DNA from: Bedellia somnulentella
Lineage: Eukaryota; Arthropoda; Insecta; Lepidoptera; Bedelliidae
NCBI GenBank assembly: GCA_963576735.1
Contig: CAUYWD010000115.1
Span: forward strand, 1 to 64,000
DNA: 64,000 bases
Direction of reading: 5' to 3'
The translations under genes were made by a program, and so were the position numbers. This document shows, one piece after another, positions 50,703 through 62,225 of the stretch (the stretch's first letter is position 1; each line of letters begins with the position of its first letter). Below the pieces are notes generated by a model that was not told where the DNA came from, made no database searches, and worked only from the letters and a program-made list of their open reading frames with translations.

Positions 50703-51253
50703 AACAGTATAATGCGTAAAATCGTCAATAAAAGTTACAAAATAATTTTTATCGTCAATAGTAGTAGGCTTAATCGGGCCACATACATCAGAGTGGATAA
50801 TAAACAATGGTCGGTTATTATTAGTCTTATCTTTACTTTTAGAAAAAGGCAATCGAGCTTGTTTGCCAAGTATGCAAGGCTCACATAACTCGTCCGTAGG
50901 TATTACAATATTATCAATAATTTTACAGTCGCGTTCAACAACTACATTTTTTAAAATATTAAATTTTTGTTTATTTAAATGGCCAAGTCGACCATGCCAC
51001 AATTTATATTCTTTTAAACAATCTTGTTGATTTTCAGAAGCTATATTTAAATTACACTGAGATTTATTAATTTGAAAAGTAATACTAAATAAGTTATTTA
51101 TATTCTCCCCAGTCATATAACATTTATTTTCTTTGCTAAATATTTGAACGCAATTATTACCAAAAATAACCGACATACCAGTCTGTTGTATGCGATTTAC
51201 CGATAATAAATTATACCTTACCTCTGGTGAATACAAAACATCATCGATTGAAC
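50703..51253 (-). pseudogene. Copia-1 protease end to integrase start fragment
   Basis: Encodes LYSPEVRYNLLSVNRI, a GAG-pre motif LWHGRLGHLN, a CEPCILGKQARLPF zinc motif and HSDVCGPIKP with the first integrase Asp. The reading is open through this piece. Bounded by X-right on one side and the SINE target duplication (ATCGATTGAACC) on the other. Confidence 0.9.
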
Positions 51254-51390
51254 CAATCCAATCCTGGTTGGTGGTGAGTTCCAATCCTGGGACGGGCCTA
51301 CACCAATTTGTCTTTTCTAAAGACATATGTGTGGTTAATTTATCATGGTTGCTAACGGTGAGGGAAAACATCGTGAGAAAACCCACATGA
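51254..51390 (+). mobile_element. SINE split by RTE/Dong, 5' part
   Basis: A 5'-truncated SINE starting near the box B region and interrupted after CCCACATG. Its 3' part resumes at 58349. The target duplication ATCGATTGAACC is at 51242-51253 and 58532-58543. Confidence 0.88.
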
Positions 51391-54300
51391 CTGGAGAAAG
51401 GAATGAAAGAGGCAAAATACTATTACAATTCTGTTTCGAAAATCAACTCTACGTTGCCAACTCACAGTTCAAAAAGAATAATAAACAAAAATGGACTTGG
51501 ATATCACCAAATAACAAAGTTAGAAATGAAATTGACTTCATATTAGTCAAAAATATAACAGACGTCTCTGACGTCCAGGTGATTAATTCAACCTTCTCAA
51601 CAGACCATAGAATTGTCAGAGCCAGTTTGGCATATCAAGAACTTAACAAGAAGTCACGGAAAAAATATAGAAACAGCCTAAAAAATTTGAATCCACTAGA
51701 GCAAGAGTCACTTTGTAGTATAATTTCCGAGCACATAGAAATCACTAACTATGCAGATGTAGAGTTAGCATATCATAAACTCACAACAAATATCAATGAG
51801 GCTATTAAAAAACTACCCAAACGAACTGAAGCGACTGAAACAATAATAACTCCTTACCTAGAGAAGCTTATAAATGAGAGAAATAGACTGAAAAATACAG
51901 AAAATAAATCAAGTTCCGAAAAAAAGCACCTAAGTGCGCTCTACAAACTCATAAGAAAAGAAATGAAATGAGACTGGAAATCACATCGTTTCAAAATAAT
52001 CGAAGAAGAACTAGAAAAAAGATCATCTTACAAGAGAGCCCAAAATAAACTAAATACGAGTAAACCCTGGATAATGACATTAAAAGACAAACATGCTAAC
52101 ATATCAAACAGACAAGACCTAATCAATACGGCTACGAACTTTTACAAGACTCTATACGAAGCAAAATCCTCAGCACACATTGATGAAATTCCGAAAGCTG
52201 ATTCTGAGGGCTGTGTCCCGCCATTTATAGACAGTGAAATCAGACATGCAATACAACACCTTAAATCATCAAAAAGTCCTGGAGATGACGGTATAACTAA
52301 TGATATCCTGAAAGCAATCAGCGAGCCTCTCACGCCAGTGCTAACAAAGCTATTTAACAGTGTTTTAGAGCAAAAGAAAATCCCGAAAGATTGGGGTATA
52401 TCGATAATAACCCTTCTCTACAAAAAAGGAGATCCTATGAGCCTAGACAACTACAGGCCAATAAGCTTACAACAAACAATTTACAAAGTATTCGCAACTC
52501 TACTTTTAAAAAGGATATCTAAAATGCTGGACAGTAACCAACCTAGAGAACAAGCTGGATTCCGAAAGAGCTACTCTACCACAGACCATATATTCACCAT
52601 CACACAACTAATTGAAAAATGCACAGAGTATAATAAAAAGCTCTATATTGCCTTTATAGATTATTGCAAAGCTTTTGACTCTATTAAGCACGAACCCCTA
52701 TGGCAGGCTTTGGTAGAGCAAGGCGTAGAGACAGCCTACATTGATATACTAAAAGAAATCTACAAAAATAGTAAGGGAATCGTTAAACTAGAGAGAAAAG
52801 GAGAACCATTCAACATACAGCGAGGAGTAAAACAAGGCGACCCGGTTTCGCCCAACCTGTTCACAGCATTATTAGAACAAATTTTTAGACAACTAAGTTG
52901 GGATGAAATCGGTGTGAATATTAATGGAGAAGTCCTTAACAATCTTAGATTCGCTGACGATATTGTTCTCATTGCAGAAAGCCACGAGACCCTAGTCCAT
53001 ATGATAGAAACGCTTGACCAACAGAGTAAAAAGTCAAAAAATAAAAGTCAAAAAGTTTATTTTTATCGTTAATCCGTTGCTTCGGAAGGTGTTCGTAAAG
53101 AGAAGAAGCAACAAAGAAACTCTTTACATTCACATTTTTTCATTTTTTCAAAATATGGTTTGTACAATTTCAGTTTATAAACATGTTTTTACTTTACAAA
53201 AGATTTTCTAAGCGACCAAACCAAACGCTAGTTTGACATAATTAAAATAAATTGTCCATCACAAAAACCAATCACATAACGTGAGAAGAAAAATCCTCAC
53301 CAGACAATTATTCCTAGGAATAACGAGGGAAGATTTATAGCTTTACGGACATGGTCATGTGCGCGTTGGATCCTTGTCGTTTAAAAAATCTTGAACACTA
53401 AAAACTGTGGGCTTCAGATGAACAAGCAAAAAACGTTTGCCATGACAAACTATCATAAAATCCCTATCAAAATAGCAGAACACACCATAGATTACGTAGA
53501 AGAGTACATTTACTTGGGACAAAATATTACATTCGCTGATCAAACATCTAGAGAAGTAGAACGAAGAATAAAGAAAGCGTGGGGCAAATACTGGAGTCTC
53601 AAGGATGTATTCAAGTCCAAGCTTCCGACACATCTTAAAAAGAAAGCGATGGACACGATTGTTCTTCCCACCCTACTCTACGGGTGTCAAACTTGGACCC
53701 TTACTAAAAATATCGTTCAAAAACTTAATGTGTTTCAGAGAGCAGCTGAACGGAGCATACTTAACATCAAGCTAAAACACAGGGTACGAAACACATCACT
53801 CAGAAATATGACCAAGGTGACAGACGCCGTAGAGCTAGCATGCAGACTCAAGTGGAGATGGGCAGGTCACGTCACGAGAACAACTGACAACCGGTGGAGT
53901 GAGAGACTCCTTCACTGGTATCCCAGAGAAGCGACGAGGCCACGCGGCAGACCACGGCGGCGCTGGGCGGACGACATCGTGCAGTTGGCTGGCGCTACGT
54001 GGACCCGCACAGCCAAGCAGAGAGACAAATGGAAGGGGTTGGAGGAGGCCTACGCCCAAAAATGGGTGTCTCACATAAAAGAATAAAATGTATAAATAAG
54101 AATAAGTTATAACACTAAAAATAAATTAAATGCAGTTAAATGTTAAATGATAAATTTTTTTAACAAATGATGTAATGCTGTATATATTATATTTGTAAAT
54201 AATTTTAATTTTGATTTATAATTTTAATTTATAATTTTGATTTATACTTTTGATTTTAAAATTTTAATTTATATTAATTAGATCTGATGTTAAAAATAAA

Positions 54301-54420
54301 TTGTTATGTAATGAATGTTATATTTTAAGTGCATAATTAATAATAATTTGTATTTTTAAGTTGAAATGTAAAAAAAAAAAAAAAAATGAGAAATAAATGG
54401 CTTTATTATTATTATTATTC
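51391..54420 (+). pseudogene. RTE-clade LINE, 5'-truncated and interrupted
   Basis: Encodes the end of the endonuclease (RNEIDFILVKN, STDHRIV), then RT with KSPGDDGITNDIL, NYRPISL, AFIDYCKAFDSI, GVKQGDPVSPNLF and FADDIVLI, and the RTE-typical C-terminus (RWAGHVTRTTDNRWSERLL, RPRGRPRRRWADDI). One in-frame TGA at 51969-51971 and the LINE-tail insertion at 53033-53398 break it; the frame is otherwise kept. The 3' end has a poly(A) near 54370 and AAATAAATGGC(TTA)n. Inserted within a SINE. Confidence 0.9.
53033..53398 (-). mobile_element. 3' tail of the Jockey/CR1-type LINE inserted in RTE
   Basis: The reverse complement of the 3' UTR seen at 47100-47480 (for example CTTCGGAAGGTGTTCGTAAAG). Flanked by TAAAAA (53027-53032 and 53399-53404). 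A strongly 5'-truncated retrotransposition product; the 372-bp total gain leaves the RTE frame unchanged. Confidence 0.88.
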
Positions 54421-57400
54421 CGAAAAGCATTTTTGTTTCTCGCCTCTCCCATGGCCGAAAATGAAAATATAAATTTTAAATGGGAGAGGCGGTACTCCCC
54501 GACAAAAGCACAGACGGTCGGGGTCAGGGAGTCAGGTTCAAGAACCGACGGACGATCCGAGCCGTATCGAGCAGCACCGCTTTCTGCATTTGTGCTGGAA
54601 CCGACACGCCACAGAAATCCAACCGCCTCAAGTTGGTCGCGAGGCTGGTTGGAATTAACCCGTTCGCGGATAGAACAATTGGGATTATTTCTGTCGAAGT
54701 CACACCCCACATGTCGGTGATCTCGTGAGCCAGATCGAGATATTTCCGACGCTTCTCGGTTTCGGCTTTCACGAGACCCTCGTCATGAGGGATAGTGACA
54801 TCCACTAGAAATACCCTCGACTGCGACCGATCCCATACCACGATATCAGGCTTATTCGCTAGAATAGTCCTGTCCGTGATAACGGATCGGTCCCAATAGA
54901 TTTTGGCACGGTCGTTTTCTAGGATTGGCTCCGGCAGATACTTGTAATACGGCAGCCTCTGTTGCAAGAGTCCGTATTTTAGAGCGAGCTCCTGATGCAG
55001 GATTTTGGCTGCTTGGTTGTGTCTGTGCAAGTACTCAGTGTTAGCAAGAGCCGAACAACCGGAAATAACATGCCTAAGTGACTCTCCGGGACGGCCACAT
55101 GCTCGACAAACGTCTGTGGTACCGTCCTTTAGGATGTATTTCCGATAGTTCCGCGTCTTGATAACCTGGTCTTGTATTGCACAGACAAAACCTTCGGTTT
55201 CCCCAAAGAGGTCCCCGAAACGCAGCCAATGCAGGGAGGCTTTACGGTCCACGAAAGGTTCGTGAAGTACCTTGTAAAACCTCCCATGCAGCTCCTTCTC
55301 TTTCCATACGGACTCCCGATCAGAAGTGCTAAGTACCTCCGGGGTTCGCCAATCCTGTGAGGCCAACGATAAGGGAGTCAGTCCTTTATCACTAGCGACC
55401 ACCTCTCCCCGAATACTATCATCCGTCATCGTCAAAAAATAGTTTCTGAGGTTGCATACCTCGCGGTTGTGCATGGTTTTGGCACTCAAGAGGCCTCGAC
55501 CACCACACTTCCGCGGGATATACAATCTCATAACCGACGACCTCGGATGATGCATTCGATGAGAGGTCATCATCGTGCGGACTCGTCTGTCCAGAGCGTC
55601 GAGTTCGGTCTGAGTCCATCTGAGCACGCCAAATGTGTACATCAGTACAGGCATGACCCAGGAGTTAATGGCTCGGATCTTATTAACGCCTGATAAGTAG
55701 CTATTAAGCACACTTTTCAGGCGTTCATAAAACTCCTCGCAAACACCCTGTTTCACGTCTGCCACCTTCACACCGATGGTTTGTGACATGCCCAGATACC
55801 GGTATGTTTCAGCCTCGGAGAGTGCCCTCAAATGATTGGTGCCGACATCGACACCATCAGAGTGCACGACATGCCCCTTCTCAACATGGATGACCGCACA
55901 CTTATCGACCCCGAGCTCCATCTTGACGGAACCACTGAAATCATTAGTGATCGTCAGTAGCTCCGCCAATCTGTCAGCCGTGGGGGCGTAAAGTTTCAGG
56001 TCATCCATGTAAAGGAGATGAGGCAAGCGTGGTCCGCCTCTCCGAAACTGAAAGCCTGTCCCCGAATTCTCCAAGAGTGTACTTAGAGGATTCAGGGCCA
56101 AGCAAAACCAAACTGGACTCAGGCAATCGCCCTGGAAAATCCCTCGCCTTATATCAATTTGGTCATCCGCGTCCGTCATCCGCTGACCGTCTAAACTCAG
56201 GATCGTTCTCCAGCACCCCATACATTGCCCGAGGAAGTGTCGAACTGCACTATCAATTTTGTACAGCTCGAGGACCCTCATGAGCCATGCATGAGGTACC
56301 GAATCGAACGCCTTCCTGTAGTCTATCCAGCCAGCGGAGAAGTTCCGGCGGTTGCGTTTGACCAGTTGGCCTACGACCGCGTCGATGAGGAGCAGCTCCT
56401 TGCTACCGCGACTACCGCCCCTACATCCGTTCTGAGCTCCAGAGATCACATTGTTATCAACAATGTGTTGAGTAATCTTGGAGCTCAGAACGGATGTCAA
56501 GGTCTTGTAAATTGTACAAAGACAAGTAATGGGGCGGTATTGTGATGGATCCGCGGTAGCATCGCTCTTTGGAGCTAAATGAGTGACCCCAGTAGTTAAG
56601 AAGTTCGGGAGCGTCCCACTCTCGAGGGCGCTTTGGAACTGACGGGCGAGATTAGCGTGACAGCGCGTGAACCCCTTCAACCAGTAATGGTGCAATCCGT
56701 CCGGCCCCGGACTTTTCCAGTTCGGAGCCTTACGGATCGCAGCCACCACATCCTCCTCGGATATGTTGACGGGGTTCATGGGCGCTATGGGTTCGCACGC
56801 TCCCTCGACCGCCTCTAACCATCGGCCCTCTTCGTGATCAACAGGCAGCGACCAAAGCCCACGCCAAAAGGCAACTACATCAGCTTTTTCCGGTCGCTGA
56901 CCTGTCGAAACCACATCGGGACGCTCCAAAGTTCTGTAGAACTTCTTCTGGTCACTCATGAAGAGACGATTCTGTTGGTACCTCTTTACCCTTTCAGAAT
57001 ATCGCCTAATTCGCTTACCCCAAGCAGCGATCTTCTGCTTCAGATCATCGATGCGCTCCACCAGTCTACAGGCAAACTCCGGTGAGTTGTCAAAGACATT
57101 CTCACCAGGGAATGCCTCCCTGACGAAGCGCACCACCCTCGGCCTATTGTTGCCTGATCTGAAGCTGGTCAGTTTGCCGATGAGGACCCTGGCCGTTGTG
57201 ATACGGCTTTCAATCCGCCTCATCCAGGCTGGTCTAGTTCTAGTCCTGGGACTAGTACTGCCAGCCTGGCGGGAGCCACCAGCTCTTGTTGGCGGCATCC
57301 TGACGCCGACAATTTGACAAACTGTCATTGCGGCGCCAAAGAGAATTGAATCCGTATCCCAAAGGCCCATGCTGCTCTCTAAAAATGAGGGCAGCATGTT

Positions 57401-58326
57401 ATTGACGGCCTCAACGACATCCCGAACCTTGATGCTGAGAGGAACTCGGGGCAGCCTTGGCCTCCTTTCGAGAGGCACTTGGCGATATTCCAGGATCGTC
57501 TCTTCGAGTGCGCTCCTCACCAAATCCAAATCCAGGGAGACTGTTCCCCAATCGCTTTCCGCACCACCCACATCCGGCAGGTTAGCAATTGGCTCCCTCC
57601 GTACTTCCCATTCAGGGACTGGAGGGAGAACCTGCAAAGGTGGCTCTTCGTCTAGCGGGGGAACAGCCTCGAGTTCGAGTTCGGTAGTGCTAAAAAGTTC
57701 TGAGCGCTGTATGTACCGAACTCGATCCGCCAGGTTTTGTTCTGTGACGGTCAAATTGGGCTCCAGCCGCAGAAATTCGCGGTACATTGCTGCCCGATAA
57801 CCCGTCCGCCCAGTTCTTGATCCTGAGGCCCTAAGGTAGGCCCGCATGGCATTTCTATTCATATCAACCGTCCATGCCATGCGGCGCCTAGCTCCACCAG
57901 CGGCGGGCACCGACTGCTGGGACTGAGTTGCCCCAGTCCCAACCGATGCCAAGCCATCTGGTGGCTGAGGTGGTCGCGCAGACCGTCCAGGTGGTCGGGC
58001 CGGTCTGCGGCGGCTGGGGGACCGCATGCTGCCACGTCCAGCCCCAGCTCCAGACGCGCCCCAGCGATAACCCCTGGGGAGCGGCCCTATACGCTCATCG
58101 TTACTATTGTTGTCCATTTTACGATGAGCGAAGATTCACCCGGGTTTTCGCTCACTTGCCCCGGGGAGACCGTTATTGCTCTGTTTTGCGCTGAGACCAG
58201 TTTGTAGACACGGTCAACACCTACAAACTCAAGCGCTGACTATTTGCATTGCTGGAATGGCAAGCTGGTAAACATGTCATCCTGCCATTCCAACAATGGG
58301 CGGTGGGGTCGTCACATCCCTACGCC
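54421..58326 (-). mobile_element. Dong-like (R4-type) non-LTR element in a (TTA)n microsatellite
   Basis: About 3.9 kb, minus strand, with (TTA)n on both sides (about 54400-54420 and 58327-58349). The (TTA)n is the tail of the RTE element, so this insertion is younger. One intact ORF. Insertion in TAA repeats and a restriction-like endonuclease both fit the Dong/R4 group. The 3' UTR has a perfect 12-bp stem CGCCTCTCCCAT (54441-54452) / ATGGGAGAGGCG (54480-54491). Confidence 0.87.
54524..58117 (-). CDS. Dong-like single-ORF reverse transcriptase with restriction-like endonuclease (1197 aa)
   Basis: An intact ORF. The N-terminal ~350 residues are Arg/Pro-rich without an obvious zinc finger. 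RT motifs are SPGPDGLHHYWLKG, PITCLCTIYK, SAGWIDYRKAFDSV (motif A), GIFQGDCLSPVWF (motif B) and YMDD at 703-706. The C-terminus holds the REL-endonuclease signature: CX2CX8HX4C beginning at Cys1004, an RHN and KPDIVVWD...VDV with Asp1091. It would nick the target and prime cDNA synthesis. The start MDNNSND is the first ATG of the frame, with a ~210-bp 5' UTR upstream. R2-superfamily membership is firm; the Dong/R4 label rests on domain order and target. Confidence 0.92.
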   Translation of the reverse strand: MDNNSNDERIGPLPRGYRWGASGAGAGRGSMRSPSRRRPARPPGRSARPPQPPDGLASVGTGATQSQQSVPAAGGARRRMAWTVDMNRNAMRAYLRASGSRTGRTGYRAAMYREFLRLEPNLTVTEQNLADRVRYIQRSELFSTTELELEAVPPLDEEPPLQVLPPVPEWEVRREPIANLPDVGGAESDWGTVSLDLDLVRSALEETILEYRQVPLERRPRLPRVPLSIKVRDVVEAVNNMLPSFLESSMGLWDTDSILFGAAMTVCQIVGVRMPPTRAGGSRQAGSTSPRTRTRPAWMRRIESRITTARVLIGKLTSFRSGNNRPRVVRFVREAFPGENVFDNSPEFACRLVERIDDLKQKIAAWGKRIRRYSERVKRYQQNRLFMSDQKKFYRTLERPDVVSTGQRPEKADVVAFWRGLWSLPVDHEEGRWLEAVEGACEPIAPMNPVNISEEDVVAAIRKAPNWKSPGPDGLHHYWLKGFTRCHANLARQFQSALESGTLPNFLTTGVTHLAPKSDATADPSQYRPITCLCTIYKTLTSVLSSKITQHIVDNNVISGAQNGCRGGSRGSKELLLIDAVVGQLVKRNRRNFSAGWIDYRKAFDSVPHAWLMRVLELYKIDSAVRHFLGQCMGCWRTILSLDGQRMTDADDQIDIRRGIFQGDCLSPVWFCLALNPLSTLLENSGTGFQFRRGGPRLPHLLYMDDLKLYAPTADRLAELLTITNDFSGSVKMELGVDKCAVIHVEKGHVVHSDGVDVGTNHLRALSEAETYRYLGMSQTIGVKVADVKQGVCEEFYERLKSVLNSYLSGVNKIRAINSWVMPVLMYTFGVLRWTQTELDALDRRVRTMMTSHRMHHPRSSVMRLYIPRKCGGRGLLSAKTMHNREVCNLRNYFLTMTDDSIRGEVVASDKGLTPLSLASQDWRTPEVLSTSDRESVWKEKELHGRFYKVLHEPFVDRKASLHWLRFGDLFGETEGFVCAIQDQVIKTRNYRKYILKDGTTDVCRACGRPGESLRHVISGCSALANTEYLHRHNQAAKILHQELALKYGLLQQRLPYYKYLPEPILENDRAKIYWDRSVITDRTILANKPDIVVWDRSQSRVFLVDVTIPHDEGLVKAETEKRRKYLDLAHEITDMWGVTSTEIIPIVLSANGLIPTSLATNLRRLDFCGVSVPAQMQKAVLLDTARIVRRFLNLTP

Positions 58327-58348
58327 ATTCATTATTATTATTATTATT

Positions 58349-58531
58349 ATGTGACAGTGTATTCGTACAAAACGGCGATAGGCCTGCCCCCTATCACGTG
58401 AGTACACTGTCCATGCAAAACGTGGGTACTCTGAACACCAGGTGACAAAGTCACGTGATGTTCAGAAGTATTAGTACCTCTGCCAACCCCTTCGGGGATA
58501 TACGGCGTGAACGTTTATGTTATGTTATGTT
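58349..58531 (+). mobile_element. SINE split by RTE/Dong, 3' part
   Basis: Resumes at GTGACAGTGTATTCGTAC and ends in GTTATGTTATGTTAT, followed by the second target duplication at 58532. A short SINE stretch between the two halves was lost at the RTE insertion. Confidence 0.88.
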
Positions 58532-59183
58532 ATCGATTGAACCAAAAATTCCTAAATTTGTTGTCACCTCTATTCTCCCTTTACCGAAAGCAAGTATCGA
58601 AGCTCCATTTTTAGCAACACCGATCTTTATGGGTGTAGGTAGTTGCATGTAGGAAGTAAACAATGTGATCTGTCGCTCCAGAATCTAAAAGAAAACAAAT
58701 CTCGTATTACTGTTACAATAATTGGAAGAGGCTAACTTACATTTTGATAACATAAAAGCGAAACCGCCCTCTTCATTATCGTTGCACGGTTGAACGTTGT
58801 TTACAGTCTTCTTTGGGTTTTCAAATTGATTGTTTTGTTGCTGATTTTTGAAAAATCGACAATCCTTCTTGAAATGATTTCGACGTCCACAGTGATCGCA
58901 ATACATTTTTGATATTTTATGCAAAGAATTTCCGGGCACATAATTATTTTTCTTTTGAGGGTAATTGTATTTACTGTTGTAAAATCTTGACGAATTATTA
59001 TTGGCAAATTTCGTATGGCCCGTCTGCAAGGCCTTCAGGTCTGTCGTGAATTCCACCTTCAATTTCGAAATCAACAACACATAATACTTGAAGTTCTTCT
59101 AGTAACGATCTTATGCGAAATTTCCACGTACTATATCGCTCGCCAGTAAACTGTTGGATATTTCTTTTATTGCGCGAACCCAT
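58532..59183 (-). pseudogene. Copia-1 gag and protease start
   Basis: The gag begins [20 protein letters not shown] at 59183, contains a zinc knuckle CDHCGRRNHFKKDC and reaches the protease DSGATDH motif near 58670. A frameshift lies near 59000-59080. The piece ends at the SINE target duplication. Confidence 0.88.
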
Positions 59184-59251
59184 TATTATTTATACAAAAT
59201 ATCACTTGTATTTAACTTTTAGCAATGGAAAACGACCTGGGCACCATAACC
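59184..59251 (-). other. Copia-1 untranslated leader with primer-binding site
   Basis: On the minus strand, directly after the LTR, the sequence reads GGTTATGGTGCCCAGG, close to the Copia-type tRNA-iMet primer-binding site. Confidence 0.65.
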
Positions 59252-59464
59252 TGATGAAAAGGGGTGCAGGTTTAGAGCGGCAAGTAAAAGACGACCTTCC
59301 GTTATTAAAGTTATAATTAGAATGAATGACAAGACAAGACTCGATTGAATGAACATCTGATTGGCTTTGAGTGAACATCGTTTGAATGAAAGAATGATTG
59401 AATGAATTATTATACTTGGATATTTGTAAATATATATATATACTGTTATACGTATATTCCAACA
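59252..59464 (-). repeat. Copia-1 5' LTR (213 bp)
   Basis: On + it starts TGATGAAAAG and ends ATTCCAACA, next to the primer-binding site, with a (TA)n run near its end. It is the only remaining LTR of Copia-1. Confidence 0.75.
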
Positions 59465-59998
59465 TGGCCCCTGTCTTCTCGCTCGTACACAACGGCTTAT
59501 ACAGAGAGTGCAGAATGCGTGTATCAGGTTTTGTTACGACATTGCCCCTAGAAGTCAAATATCACCTATTTTAAATCAAAATAAGATATTAAATTTAGAA
59601 TCAAGGCGTAAATTACACTTGGCCACTCTTTTGTTTGGAATCATCAAACGAGGAAGCCCACTTTACTTAAATGAAAAACTGGTTTGGTCTAAAAATTTGA
59701 GTCATTACACTACTCGTGGATGTGCTACATTACTTATCACACCTCGCCATCGCACTACAGCATTTCGGGGTAGTTTTCGTTTAGCTGCCACGAAATGCTG
59801 GAATGATTTACCCCCTCCCTTAAAAAAGTAAAGCTCTTTGTCATCATTTAGGTTGAAAATGAAAGCATTTTTACAACTCAATCAATAACTTTTATCCCAT
59901 CACAACATTCACACACACCCATACAATTAATATATAACAAACATATATGTGTAGGAGGTGTATTTATATATGTATTTATGTTATATATATATATATAG
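59465..59998 (+). pseudogene. CR1/Jockey-type LINE, copy 1, ORF2 C-terminal fragment
   Basis: Encodes the C-terminal segment (RVQNACIRFCYD, RRKLHLATLLFGI, RTTAFRGSFRLAATKCWNDLPPP) matching the end of the neighbouring copy at 60700-61050. Copia-1 appears to have inserted at its 5' side. A (TA)n run separates it from copy 2. Confidence 0.85.
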
Positions 59999-62225
59999 AT
60001 TTCTCCAGAGCTTTTGATTGCTTGAGTATTCCTCTTCTTCTAGCTAAGATGAGGTACTACGGGTTTGATGACACTACTGTAAAATGGTTTGACAGTTACC
60101 TTTCTAAAAGGGGACAGTTGGTTGGTTTACGCAATAAAGATAGAACTACTAGTTGGTCTCCTTTGCGGCAGTTGTGTAGAGGTGTCCCTCAGGGATCAAT
60201 TTTAGGTCCTCTACTATTTATTTTATATTGCGCTGATATTATATCTTCAATACAAAACTGTGACTACCATATTTACGCTGATGATTTACAGTTGTATACC
60301 TCAAACCATCCCACGTTTACAGCATCAACTGTGCAAAGTTTGAACGCAGACCTAAACCGGATTGCTTTATGGGCGGAAAAACATTGTTTGGTACTGAACC
60401 CAACAAAGTCTAAGTACATGGTATTAGGGACAAAGCATCAAATCTGTAGTACGTTAAAATGTCTTGCTGACCACGATGTATCTATTATGGGTAGAGCAAT
60501 AGTCAGAGTTGAGGAAGCAATGAATCTGGGCTTACTCATGGACGGGGAATTAAAATTCGAAAACCATGTCCTGCGAGTAGTAAGCAATTGTTTCTATAGA
60601 CTCAAAGTTCTGTACAATGTTCGGGATTACTTGAGCCAGAATTTGCGTATTCAGCTTTGTGAATCACTTATATTGTCTCGACTAAACTATTGTGATGTTG
60701 TCTATGGTGGATGCATTCTTGGTCGGACAAAAAGACTTATCCAACGGGTTCAGAACGCATGCGCACGTTTTTGTTTCCGTATTCCTCCACGATCCCACGT
60801 CTCACCATATTTGAATGCAGCAAACTTATTAAATTTAACGGCTCGAAGACATTTACATCTAGCTACAATGATGTTTGGTATCGTACAAACCGAAAATCCT
60901 TCATATCTGTACAATAAACTAAAGTGGTCCAATCAACCTCATTTGTACAAAATTCGGACTCATCTTCCCAAACATAAACTAGCTGCTTTTCGGGGTAGTT
61001 TTAGGTTTGCTGCATCCAAGTGTTGGAACGATCTCCCTCCGCCAATCCGTGATTCCTCCAGTAAGAAAAGTTTTGGGCGTTTGTTCAAAACTTATTTATT
61101 GAGCTTACAAAGATCTCTCTCCAGCGCTACCTCTTCTAGCCTTGTTGCTGAACCCACTTATCTACCTCCTGTATCGTGAAGTGAGCGTATCAAAATATAT
61201 GTTAAATTGGTTTAAGGTTGTATTTTATTTTATATAGTTATGTAAGAATAACATACTTATTATTTATGTAAAATAATATACTGATTATAATATCTTATCG
61301 TACATATTTATAAAGTGTTATTGTGTTATTTTTCTAATTATCATTTGGCTGTGATTTTTATACCATCGTTGTAGTTATTTTGTGAAGATTTCATTGTAGG
61401 CATGTTGGTTTTGTTGATTTTTAATGATGTGGTTTGTAAAAATGGAATGTTACCTTAAAATGTATTTTATAAATATATTTTAGTACTTAGTTTATCGGCT
61501 ACCCTCTTGTTGTTTGTTTGTGTTTTTTATTTTTTATTATTATTTTGGCACTGGCTGAAAATCAGTGCTAGTACTCGTAGTACCCAGTACTGGTAGAAAT
61601 ATCCTGAGCCAGTGACCATTTCTTTAGTAAGAACAGAACATATTGCGTGTTATGTAACTTTTAAAAAAAATATTGTTAAAGATGTAAGTGTATTTGTGTT
61701 AAGTGTAGTGTTTTTTTTTAATTTATATCATGTTTAGGTCATAAGTACTTTGTAAGTGTGTTCTTACTTTTTGAATAAAATTTTTTTCTTCTTTCTTCTT
61801 TTCCTTCTTACTTATTTTTTTTTATTTTTATTTAATTAAATATATTTATACACATAATATTTAGTTTCTTAAGAGAAAGCAGTATATTTGTTTGTAATTA
61901 TTTATGAGGTTATGCCGTATGAAAGTAGTTATATATTATATACTAAATTCATATATTTTAAGAGAATAATAAAAAAATATTGTGCTTGTCTGTTAGTATT
62001 TTTCTTTTTGTTGTTTTATTATTTTTGTTTGTCTAACTTATTAATATTAAGTTATAATATTAGTTTTAGTTATGGCGCTAACTGAAAACCAGCGTATGGG
62101 AAATTCATTAACCAAGTTGTTTGACTTTCTCATACACATGCTGACTGAGTTGGTGCCTTTTTGGTGGATTCTTTTTTTTTATTGTTGTAAATTTACTCTG
62201 TATTTCTTGTTGTGTGCCAAATAAA
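59999..62225 (+). pseudogene. CR1/Jockey-type LINE, copy 2, RT to 3' end
   Basis: A 5'-truncated element that starts inside RT motif A (DFSRAFDCL) and stays open to 61179: GVPQGSILGPLLF, YADDLQLY, LSRLNYCDVVYGG and the CWNDLPPP end. About 1 kb of AT-rich 3' UTR follows, including GGCACTGGCTGAAAATCAGTGC near 61546, ending near the AATAAA at 62219-62224. No endonuclease or 5' half, so not autonomous. Confidence 0.85.

Larger units (their letters stand above)
35632..59464 (-). mobile_element. Copia-1: old, 3'-truncated Copia LTR retrotransposon split into many pieces
   Basis: The framework of the subtelomere. Read on the minus strand, gag, protease, integrase and RT segments occur in the right order in pieces at 59183-58532, 51253-50703, 49265-49254, 49046-48769, 41644-41608, 37308-36737 and 36627-35632. 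The gaps are later insertions, several with clean target duplications. The 5' LTR is present (59252-59464); the 3' end, including RNase H and the 3' LTR, is absent because the sequence stops at telomere repeat. Confidence 0.9.

Noticed and set aside
50607..51386. The start of this frame (MGFLTMFSLTV...) as a real N-terminus
   Set aside because: Those residues come from the antisense of the SINE; true Copia-1 coding begins at the target duplication near 51253.
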